A DNA stretch of 25,476 nucleotides from Actinomycetales bacterium UBA1383 (lineage in GTDB: Bacteria > Actinomycetota > Actinomycetes > Actinomycetales > Actinomycetaceae). This document shows, piece after piece, positions 6,983 to 13,725 of the stretch. Both the position numbers and the translations under genes were made by a program. The DNA lies in assembly GCA_002305415.1 (NCBI GenBank), contig DBQX01000117.1:1-25476 (forward strand), written 5' to 3'. The notes beneath the pieces are model-generated. The model made no database searches and had not been told where the DNA came from. It saw only the letters and a program-made list of their open reading frames with translations. Each line of letters opens with the position of its first letter. Position 1 is the first letter of the stretch.

Positions 6983-8731
6983 ATGAAGCACAAGGTCCGC
7001 ATCGTCCAGCTCATGGTCCTGGGGGTGCTCGCCAGCCTCGTGCTCATGGCCGTACCGGCCCAGTCCGCGGTCATGGGCTCCTACATCGTGGTGTTCGAGG
7101 ACACCGTGAACGCCCGTGCCACCGTGCCCGACGTTGCCAAGGCCTACGGCCTGCAGGTCGGCTTCACCTACGAGCACGCCCTGAAGGGCATGTCCGCGCA
7201 AGTTCCGGAGGGCCGGCTCAACGCCCTCCGTCACGACCCGCGGGTGAAGTACGTGGAGGAGGTGCGCGAGCATAGCATCGACGCGCAGCAGGTACCCACC
7301 GGCATCCAGCGCATCTTCGCCACGGGCAACGAGAACATCGGCATCGGGGGTGACGGCGGGGCAGTGGACGTGGACGTCGCCGTCATCGACACCGGCATCG
7401 ACCGCGAGCACCCCGACCTGGACGTGGTCGACGGCATCACCTGCCTGACCAGCACCTGCTCCGGCAACGGCGATGATGACCACTACCACGGCACCCATGT
7501 CGCCGGGACGATCGCCGCCATCGACAACGACACCCACGTCGTCGGCGTGGCCCCCGGGGCGCGGCTGTACGCCGTCAAGGTGCTCAACCGCCGCGGCAGC
7601 GGCACCACCGACGGCATCGTCGCCGGCATCGACTGGGTGACCGCGCGCGCCGCCACCATCGAGGTCGCCAACATGAGCCTCGGCGGGCCGGGCTTCAGCC
7701 AGGCGGAGTATGACGCGATCCAGGGCGCCGTCAACGCCGGGGTCGCCTTCGCGGTGGCGGCGGGCAACGAGGACGACGACGCGAACAACTACAGCCCCGG
7801 TGGCTTCGACAACGTCCTGTCCGTCAGCGCGCTGGCCGACTGGGACGGCCTTCCCGGCGGTCTCGCGTCCTCGGGCTGCTTCACCGACGTCGACGACACC
7901 CTCGCCTACTTCTCCAACTGGGGTCCCGAGGTGGACATCACCGCGCCGGGTGGGTGCATCCTGTCCACCTACCCGCTGACCAAGACGGCGACCGGGCTCG
8001 GCACGATCAGCGGCACGTCCATGGCGAGCCCGCACGTGGCAGGAGCCCTGGCCCTGCTGGCGAGCGGCAGCAATCCTGGGAACGCAACCGACGTGTATGC
8101 CCTCTACAACCAGGTGAAGAGCACAGGCAACTACAACTGGACCGACGACTCAGGGGACGGCATCCAGGAGCCGCTCCTCGACGTCAGCACCTTCGACCCG
8201 GTGATGGTGGGCGAGACGGATCCGGACCCGGACGAGAACCAGGCGCCCGTGGCTGGCTTCTCCTTCACCACGTCGGACCTGACCGTGTCCTTCACCGACA
8301 CCAGCAGCGACTCCGACGGCACCATCTCCTCGTGGAGCTGGAACTTCGGCGACGGCGGCACCTCCACCGCCTCGAGCCCGGCCTACACCTACACCGCCAC
8401 GGGCATCTACACCGTGTCGCTCACCGTCACGGACGACGACGGCGCCACCGGCACCACGTCACAGGACGTCACCGTTACGGCGGCATCCACCGGAGAGATC
8501 ACCCTGTTCGTGACCACCCGCGCTGCTGGCCCGAACAAGTTCGCGGATCTCACTTGGTCGGGCGCAACCGGCGCCAATGTCGACGTGTGGCGCGACACGA
8601 CGAAGATCGTCACCGCCAACGACGGCAGCTACTCCGACAAGGTCTCCAAGTCCACCACTTCTGCGACCTACATGGTCTGCGAGACGGGCTCGACGACAGC
8701 CTGTTCAGACCAAGTGCATGTTACGTGGTGA
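6983..8731 (+). CDS. Secreted subtilisin-like serine protease with PKD domain
   Basis: S8-family endopeptidase of 582 residues, exported by a signal peptide (1-29, ending PAQSA). Residues about 33-98 match an inhibitor-I9 propeptide (SYIVVFEDTVN to KYVEEV). The catalytic domain (about 105-405) has Asp136 in AVIDTGID, His169 in HGTHVAGTIAA, oxyanion Asn262 in AAGNED and Ser346 in SGTSMASPHVAGA, so the triad is complete. A linker rich in Asp/Pro precedes a PKD domain (about 421-500, with WNFGDGG and YTVSLTVTDDDG), and a final beta-rich domain (about 504-582) resembles a fibronectin-type fold. The frame stays open far upstream across ilvD, but the ATG at 6983 has a Shine-Dalgarno and gives the signal peptide. 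Its stop lies 3 bp from that of the convergent DUF89 gene. The substrate is unknown, and a scavenging role is likely. Confidence 0.93.
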   Translation: MKHKVRIVQLMVLGVLASLVLMAVPAQSAVMGSYIVVFEDTVNARATVPDVAKAYGLQVGFTYEHALKGMSAQVPEGRLNALRHDPRVKYVEEVREHSIDAQQVPTGIQRIFATGNENIGIGGDGGAVDVDVAVIDTGIDREHPDLDVVDGITCLTSTCSGNGDDDHYHGTHVAGTIAAIDNDTHVVGVAPGARLYAVKVLNRRGSGTTDGIVAGIDWVTARAATIEVANMSLGGPGFSQAEYDAIQGAVNAGVAFAVAAGNEDDDANNYSPGGFDNVLSVSALADWDGLPGGLASSGCFTDVDDTLAYFSNWGPEVDITAPGGCILSTYPLTKTATGLGTISGTSMASPHVAGALALLASGSNPGNATDVYALYNQVKSTGNYNWTDDSGDGIQEPLLDVSTFDPVMVGETDPDPDENQAPVAGFSFTTSDLTVSFTDTSSDSDGTISSWSWNFGDGGTSTASSPAYTYTATGIYTVSLTVTDDDGATGTTSQDVTVTAASTGEITLFVTTRAAGPNKFADLTWSGATGANVDVWRDTTKIVTANDGSYSDKVSKSTTSATYMVCETGSTTACSDQVHVTW

Positions 8732-8734
8732 CCA

Positions 8735-9604
8735 TCACCTCATGACAACCCCGGTGGGGGCGTGCAGTCGCAGGACGTACGCCCCCACCGGCACGTCGAG
8801 GGCGTGGCCGATCTTCGCGCACTTGGCCTTGAGCAGGAAGAACACGTCCCGAGGGGCGTCGGAGAGGGCCTCGAAGTTCCCCTGCCCCTTGGAGATGACC
8901 ACGTCCACGGCGTCGAACAGCTCCCGGAACACCGGGTCGGCCTCCGCGAGGATCAGCCCCGGCGCCCCGCAGCCGCTCGCCACCACGCGGGCGTACCGGT
9001 CCACGCCGATCGCCCGCGCCTCGTCCGCCGTCACGTCGTTGATGATCGGCCGGCTGCGCACCGCGAACACCACCTCGTGCTCCCGGGCCAGCTCGCGCAG
9101 CAGCAGGGTGTCGAACACCGCCTCGCCGGCGTTGTCCCCGATCACGAGCACCGTCCGCGCCCCGGCGAGGGCGGTCCGAAGCTCCGCCAGATCCGCCGCG
9201 GCGAACGGGCGCTCCAGCTCGGCGCGCACCACGGCCGTGATGTCGAGGTCCTTGAACAGCGCGGAGTCCATGACGTTGCCGGTGGCGGACACCTTGACCG
9301 CCGCGGCCAGCGGATCGACCGCCACACCCACGAACTCCTCCAGCAGCGGCACCAATCCGAGGGCGGCGGCCACGTCCCGCGCCTTGATCGCCGCGTAGGG
9401 GTCGTCAAGCCCCGTGTGCCGCCGCACCAGGCCGTGCATCTCCGCCGCCATGGCCGGCGCCGTCGCGAACTCGCCGTGCCGTGCCAGCGTGGCGACGGCG
9501 TCGTCCATGATGCGCGCCTGGACCGCCTCGTCGTCGCTCGCCATCCGGGCGGCCTCGAGCACTTGCCGCAACAGGCACGGCAGGCAGTCGAGGAACAGCT
9601 CCAT
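8735..9604 (-). CDS. DUF89/ARMT1-like metal-dependent phosphatase (damage-control type)
   Basis: Protein of 289 residues of the DUF89 family, AF1104-like branch. Family marks: CLPCLLRQ at residues 7-14, the metal-site block GNVMD (109-113; usually GN-x-I/M-D), GDNAGE (156-161) with the metal-binding Asp157/Asn158, RSRPIINDVT (183-192) and KGQGNFE (239-245). DUF89 enzymes are known as metal-dependent phosphatases that hydrolyse harmful or side-product phospho-metabolites, including sugar phosphates. The gene starts nine nucleotides after the stop of class I fructose-bisphosphate aldolase, so the two are very likely one transcript. I therefore infer a ketose- or triose-phosphate by-product as substrate. 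Assignment to the family is firm; the substrate is not. Confidence 0.85.
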   Translation of the reverse strand: MELFLDCLPCLLRQVLEAARMASDDEAVQARIMDDAVATLARHGEFATAPAMAAEMHGLVRRHTGLDDPYAAIKARDVAAALGLVPLLEEFVGVAVDPLAAAVKVSATGNVMDSALFKDLDITAVVRAELERPFAAADLAELRTALAGARTVLVIGDNAGEAVFDTLLLRELAREHEVVFAVRSRPIINDVTADEARAIGVDRYARVVASGCGAPGLILAEADPVFRELFDAVDVVISKGQGNFEALSDAPRDVFFLLKAKCAKIGHALDVPVGAYVLRLHAPTGVVMR

Positions 9605-9613
9605 CCCGGGCGG

Positions 9614-10498
9614 TCAGGTGGCGGAGGCCGCGAAGATGCTCGCGATGGACTCGTCCAGCAGCGCGTCGAACTCCTCGTCACTCTGCTGCACCGTGAGTCC
9701 CTGGGTGAGCGCCCGGGAGAAGCTCGCCACCACGCCGTGGTTGCGGGCGAGGCGGGCGTTGGCCTCGTCGCGCGAGTACCCGCCGGAGAGGAACACCACG
9801 CGCAGCACGTTCGGGTGGGCCACCAGGTCGGCGTAGTAGTCGTCCTCCTCGGGCGGCGTGAGCTTGAACATCACGTACTCGTCGGGCCCGAGGTCCTTGA
9901 GGTGCGCCTCGATCGCGGCGCGGAGCTGCTCCTCGGCCTCCGCCTTGCCCGGCGAGTGGATGTCGATCTCCGGCTCGATGATCGGGACGAGTCCAGCCGC
10001 GAGGATCCGCTTCGCGAACTCGAACTGCTGCGCCACCACGGCCTCCACCCCGTGCCCCGGCAGCTTGATCAGGGAGCGCATCTTGGTGCCGAAGATGTGC
10101 TTCCCGGTGGCGCGCTCCAGCAGCTCCTCCAGCCCGGGGATGCGCTTCATCAGCTGCGCGCCCTCGTTCTCCGGCTGGAGGCCCTTGTCCACCTTGAGGA
10201 TCGGGACGATACGCTTGACGTTCCACAGGTAGTCGGCCGTGGGCTGTCCGTCGATCTCGCGATCCATCGTGTCCTCGAAGAGGATGGCGGCGATGACGCG
10301 GTCACCGTTGAAGACCGGGCTCGTCATGATGCGGGTGCGCATCTGGTGCACCAGGTCGAACATCTCGGCCTCGGTGCTGTACTGGTCCTCGTCGATCCCG
10401 TACAGGCGCAGCGCCTTCGGCGTGCTGCCCCCGCTCTGGTCCAGCGCGGCGATGAAGCCCGCGCCACTCCTCATCTTCTCGAACTGCTCAGCGTTCAC
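9614..10498 (-). CDS. fda: Class I fructose-bisphosphate aldolase
   Basis: Schiff-base aldolase of 294 residues that cleaves or forms fructose 1,6-bisphosphate in glycolysis/gluconeogenesis. It is close to the staphylococcal class I enzyme throughout: GFIAALDQSGGSTPKAL at the N-terminus, FDLVHQMRTRI, ILFEDTMDREI, VPILKVDKGL, RHIFGTKM-like KHIFGTKMRS, GLVPIIEPEIDI, the Schiff-base lysine Lys212 in MFKLTPP, VVFLSGGYSR and ASFSRAL. The open frame reaches 10591, but GTG at 10498 gives the homologous N-terminus VNAEQFEKM and has an AAGGAGAG Shine-Dalgarno four bases upstream, so this start is preferred. Most actinobacteria rely on a class II aldolase, so this may be a second isozyme. First gene of a two-gene operon with the DUF89 phosphatase. 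Confidence 0.96.
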   Translation of the reverse strand: MNAEQFEKMRSGAGFIAALDQSGGSTPKALRLYGIDEDQYSTEAEMFDLVHQMRTRIMTSPVFNGDRVIAAILFEDTMDREIDGQPTADYLWNVKRIVPILKVDKGLQPENEGAQLMKRIPGLEELLERATGKHIFGTKMRSLIKLPGHGVEAVVAQQFEFAKRILAAGLVPIIEPEIDIHSPGKAEAEEQLRAAIEAHLKDLGPDEYVMFKLTPPEEDDYYADLVAHPNVLRVVFLSGGYSRDEANARLARNHGVVASFSRALTQGLTVQQSDEEFDALLDESIASIFAASAT

Positions 10499-10594
10499 GT
10501 GGCTCTCCTTCCCTTTTACGAACATACGACGAGAGGCGACCCTCGTCAGCGGGTTCGGCGGGCACTCACCGCGGACGCGCTGCGGGAGCATGCG

Positions 10595-10631
10595 AGGAGG
10601 GCGCCCCGTGGGGGAGACGGGACGCCCTCCT
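10595..10631. terminator. GC-rich hairpin between small secreted gene and aldolase
   Basis: Arms AGGAGGGCG (10595-10603) and CGCCCTCCT (10623-10631) pair perfectly. Inside, after one C/A mismatch, CCCGT (10605-10609) pairs with ACGGG (10617-10621), leaving a 7-nt loop. It lies 45 bp past the stop of the small secreted protein gene and before the aldolase start, both on the minus strand. There is no T-run, as is common for actinobacterial terminators. Role inferred. Confidence 0.55.
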
Positions 10632-10675
10632 GGACCGCCGCCCGAGGGAGGTGGGGGCAGCGGGGTTGGTGAGGC

Positions 10676-11050
10676 CTACCTGCCCGATTGGGACTGGGCT
10701 GCCTCACCGGTGAACGCCTGCTCGCGCACCGGCTCCTTTGCCGCGACACGCGCACCCGCCCACGTGCTCTCCTGGGTGGAGGCACGCACCTGCGGCACCT
10801 CGCCCGCGTTCGCGACCTCCGCGGCGACCTGGGCCGCGACCGGCGCGTCGACCGCTGCGGAGGGGGCCGCCTCGGGGCTCTCCGCACAATCGCCCGACTG
10901 CTGGCGCACCTGCGCGTCCGCGGGCGCCGACACCGCCTTCGCCTCCTGGGCGCGTTCCTGGACCGCGTCGGCCGCGTAGGCCGCGCCCATCCCGCCGACA
11001 CCGATCACGAGGGCCAGTCCGAGGCCCGCCAGCTTCTTCGACCTGCGCAT
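10676..11050 (-). CDS. Small secreted Ala-rich protein of unknown function
   Basis: A 124-residue protein with an N-terminal signal peptide: basic MRRSKK, a hydrophobic Gly/Leu/Val core and an AYAADA cleavage region near residue 27. The mature part is hydrophilic, rich in Ala, Glu, Gln and Val, with a single Cys (in SGDCAES) and no membrane segment or domain that I recognise. The frame is open to 11128, but the ATG at 11050 has a strong AAGGAGGA Shine-Dalgarno and begins the signal peptide. Two TTCATGAA palindromes lie upstream, between it and the broken two-component operon. It stands alone transcriptionally, with a hairpin downstream. It could be a target of that regulator, which is inference from proximity. 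Confidence 0.7.
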   Translation of the reverse strand: MRRSKKLAGLGLALVIGVGGMGAAYAADAVQERAQEAKAVSAPADAQVRQQSGDCAESPEAAPSAAVDAPVAAQVAAEVANAGEVPQVRASTQESTWAGARVAAKEPVREQAFTGEAAQSQSGR

Positions 11051-11101
11051 CCCGATTCCTCCTTGAACCACAGTGGGACCTGTCTCCCAGTGTGCCGACG
11101 G

Positions 11102-11145
11102 TTCATGAAGCGTCGAGGAACGCAGCATGAGCGTTCGTTCATGAA
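11102..11145. promoter_or_regulatory. Paired TTCATGAA palindromes, candidate operator
   Basis: Perfect 8-bp palindromes TTCATGAA occur at 11102-11109 and 11138-11145, 36 bp centre to centre. A third CATG core (11126-11129, in AGCATGAG) lies between, 22 and 14 bp from the others. The block sits 52-95 bp upstream of the small secreted protein's ATG, in a 104-bp gap otherwise without features. A 22-bp spacing of cores suits OmpR-family dimers, and an OmpR-type regulator is encoded next door. Function is inferred. Confidence 0.45.
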
Positions 11146-11154
11146 AGTGGGGCC

Positions 11155-11535
11155 CTAACGGCGGGAGGGGGGCGCCGTCCGCGGGGGATCACCCCCGGAG
11201 CCCCGGGTGGCCGCTGATCGCTCGGGCTCCGGGTCGGTGTCCTCAGGTACGTCCACCGGGACGTTCCCGGGGAGGCCGCCGCCGGAGCCCGGCTCGGCGT
11301 ACACGGCGGAGGGCCCGGCGGTCGGCGACGGATCCCCGGTTGACTCTGCCGGAGCTGGCGCCGTCTCCACCCGGCTGAGCGAGTCCAGCACCACGCCCGG
11401 CTCGCCCCCGGTCCACCGGTCAGCGGGAACCAAGGCGGTCGCCAGCGGCCCGGCGACGGCGAGCACCGCCACCGCGGCCACGATCACGACCACCGGTGGA
11501 CGCAGCCGCCCGCCGGGTCCCGCCCCGCCGTTCAC
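11155..11535 (-). CDS. Small Pro-rich single-pass membrane protein, coupled to the response regulator
   Basis: A 126-residue protein with a short Gly-rich N-terminus (VNGGAGPGGRLRPP), one strong hydrophobic segment (about residues 15-37, VVVIVAAVAVLAVAGPLATA) and an extracytoplasmic tail rich in Pro, Ser, Glu and Gly that ends in a basic stretch. No domain recognised. The GTG start overlaps the regulator's TGA stop as GTGA, so translation is coupled to it. The longer open frame to 11811 lies inside the regulator in another frame and was not used. As the last gene of the two-component cluster it may be an accessory or sensory partner, or simply an envelope protein; composition is the only clue. 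Confidence 0.6.
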   Translation of the reverse strand: MNGGAGPGGRLRPPVVVIVAAVAVLAVAGPLATALVPADRWTGGEPGVVLDSLSRVETAPAPAESTGDPSPTAGPSAVYAEPGSGGGLPGNVPVDVPEDTDPEPERSAATRGSGGDPPRTAPPSRR

Positions 11536-12196
11536 GGCACCTCCTCCAGCCGGTATCCCATGCCGCGCACCGTGGTGAACCGCTCGTGGCCGAGCTTCTC
11601 CCGCAGGTGGCGCACGTAGACGTCCACCACATTGGAGCCGGGCTCGAAGTCGTACCCCCAGACACGGCTGAGCAGCTGTTCCCGGGAGAGCACCTGCCCT
11701 GGATTCCGCAGGAACATCTCGGCGAGCGTGAACTCCCGGGACGTCAGCTCCACGGAGCGGCCGGACGCAGTCGCCCTCCGGGTCCGCAGGTCGAGGGACA
11801 GCCCCCCGCACGTGAGCACCACTGGCTCCGCCGCCGGTCCCGCGCGGAGCCGCGCCCGGACCCGTGCCACGAGTTCCTCGAAGTGGAACGGCTTCGAGAT
11901 GTAGTCGTCCGCGCCCCCCTCCAGCCCGGAGACGGTGTCCGCCACCGAGGACCGGGCGGTCAGCACGATCACCGGGATGGCGTTCCGCTCGGCGCGCAGC
12001 CGCCGCAGCACCGAGAAGCCATCGAGGAGGGGCAGGCCGATGTCGAGGACGAGCAGGTCGTACCCGCCACCGCTCGCCTCCTCGTACGCGCTGATCCCGT
12101 CGGGACCGACGACGTCACGAAGCCGTGGGCGCGCAGCCCCCGCTCGAGGAACGCGGCGATGCGCGGTTCGTCCTCGGCGATCAGGATCCGGCTCAC
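11532..12196 (-). pseudogene. OmpR/PhoB-type response regulator, frameshifted
   Basis: DNA-binding response regulator split over two frames. From GTG 12196 (overlapping the kinase TGA) one frame reads MSRILIAEDEPRIAAFLERG and on to AHGFVT (residue 28). The rest continues in another frame from VVGPDGISAYEEA with the phospho-acceptor Asp in LLVLDIGLPLLDG, conserved Lys in ISKPFHFEE, and a complete winged-helix domain (VELTSREFTLAEMF, VLSREQLLSRVWGYDF, VVDVYVRHLREKL, VRGMGYRLEE). One base is missing near 12105-12118. Restoring it would give about 221 residues, normal for the family. The lesion lies at a small palindrome, CGTCGG-GA-CCGACG (12098-12111), which could favour either a real deletion or a sequencing error. 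As written, the product would be about 75 residues and non-functional. Confidence 0.85.
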
Positions 12197-13659
12197 GTCG
12201 CCCCCACACCCTCCCGGACTCGTGCCTGCTCACCCGCGCCCGCCGGAACGGGGAGCACCAGCGTGAACGTCGACCCCACGCCGGGCGTCGAGACCACGTC
12301 CACGCGGCCGCCGTGTGCCTCCATGATCGCGCGGGCGATGGTCAGGCCGAGCCCGGAACCATCCACCAGCGTGTCGGCGCGGGCGAACCGTTCGAAGATG
12401 CGCGCCTGGTCGTCCGGCGCGATCCCCACACCCTCGTCCCTGACCCAGAGTCGCACCTCTGCACCGGCGAGGCTGCTGCCCATCGCGACCGCCGTCCCGG
12501 GAGCACTGTACGCGACGGCGTTCTCCGCGAGCTGCAGCCAGGCCTCGGTGAGGCGCTGCCCGTCCGCCTCGAGCCGCAGGTCGGCGACGTCGCCAACGAC
12601 CCAACGCCGCTCCCCCAGCGCGCGTGCCTTCTCGTACACCTCCAGGGTCAGTTCCTCCACCTCGACCACCCCGGGCGCGAGGAAGTCCGGCCGCCCGGTC
12701 TTCGCGAGCGTGATGAGGTCGGAGACCAGCCGTCCCATGCGTTCCGTCTCGTCGAGCAGCAGTGCCCGCGTCTCGGCGACGGCGTCGGGGTCGCGCGGGT
12801 CCAGCACCTCCAGGTGACCCCGGACGATCGTCACGGGGGTGCGCAGCTCGTGGCCGACGTCGTCCACCAGTTGACGCTGGGCCTCGAAGGACTCGGTCAG
12901 GCGGTCGAGCATGGCGTTGTAGTTGCGGGCGAGGTCGCCGATCTCGTCCTCGCGGGTCACGGGGATCCGGGCCTGGAGATCGGTGGCGCTGGTCCTCGCG
13001 GTCGCCGCCCGCAGCAGCGCGAGCGGACGGACGAGCTCGCCGGTGACGAACCATCCCGCCGCGCCGATCAGCAGGAGCGCGACAGCGGCGAGGAGGAGGT
13101 ACAGCCGTGCCATCGCGGCGACCCCTTCCTTCTCCAGCCCGATCGCGTACGCCATCACATACGTCCCCGTCTCCGGTGACCCGGCCACCGGCACGGGCAC
13201 GACGGCGATCCGCACCGCACCGACCGACGTCATCACGTCGTCCACCAGCACTGTCGCCTCGCCGTGGGCGCGGATCGCGGCGAGCGCGGCCGGCTCGTCC
13301 TCGAGCCTGACGAAGCGGGCGCCGCCGCTGAACAGGTACGGCTGGCCGTCGAGCATCGTGAAGTAGGTGAGGTTCCGCTCCGGGAAGCGATACTGCAGGG
13401 CGACGCGCAGGAGCCGCGCCACGTCGTCGAACGGCTGGCCGGTCGCGGGATCCACGCCTGACCGCGCGAGGTTGACGAATTCGCCGTACTCGCGCTCGAG
13501 CGAGCGGTCCGCCGCCGTGTCGATCGTGCGCGCCTAGATCGCCAGCATGGTCGTTCCGGTGAGCGCCAGCCCGAGGCTCGCCATCACCAGCACCCAGAGC
13601 AGCACACGGGCGCGCACCGACCGGCTCGGCCGCACGACGCCGTGCCATGCCCTCTCCAT
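12193..13659 (-). pseudogene. Sensor histidine kinase with in-frame amber stop at codon 42
   Basis: Membrane histidine kinase, partner of the adjacent regulator. From ATG 13659 the frame reads MERAWHGVVRPSRSVRARV, a first membrane segment (about 18-41), then TAG at 13536-13534 (codon 42), after which homology continues in the same frame: extracytoplasmic domain (about 43-184), second membrane segment (185-207), HAMP, phospho-acceptor His270 in DDVGHELRTPVTI, N-box LQLAENAVAYS, DEGVGIAPDD and GSGLGLTIARAI. A single C-to-T change (CAG to TAG) would explain the stop. A GTG at 13455 could start a product lacking the first membrane segment. The stop codon overlaps the regulator's GTG. Other genes here also end in TAG, so general amber readthrough is unlikely. 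Confidence 0.85.
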
Positions 13660-13685
13660 CAGCCCTCCCGGTGCAGGCGCGCGAG

Positions 13686-13711
13686 ATGGGCCCATGCTAC
13701 CCACCGGTGGG
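13686..13711. promoter_or_regulatory. Two adjacent perfect palindromes upstream of the kinase
   Basis: ATGGGCCCAT (13686-13695) and CCCACCGGTGGG (13700-13711) are perfect palindromes of 10 and 12 bp within the 66-bp gap between the carbohydrate-binding lipoprotein stop and the kinase ATG. They could be operator half-sites or small mRNA stems that tune downstream expression. GC-rich DNA yields such palindromes by chance, so support is weak. Confidence 0.35.
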
Positions 13712-13725
13712 GAGCGGGGGCGGCG

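Noticed and set aside
5072..8731. A 1219-codon open frame on the plus strand running antisense through ilvD into the protease
   Set aside because: The part before 6983 is antisense to a near full-length ilvD match and has unnatural composition. The protease has its own Shine-Dalgarno, ATG and signal peptide at 6983.
8762..10672. A 636-codon open frame on the plus strand
   Set aside because: It is antisense to the DUF89 and aldolase genes, both with clear family motifs. Its His/Arg/Val/Leu-rich translation is a typical GC-rich shadow.
13534..13536. TAG in the kinase read as recoded amino acid
   Set aside because: Another gene here ends at TAG (4629-4631) and the codon position is not a known selenocysteine or pyrrolysine site; a nonsense change is simpler.
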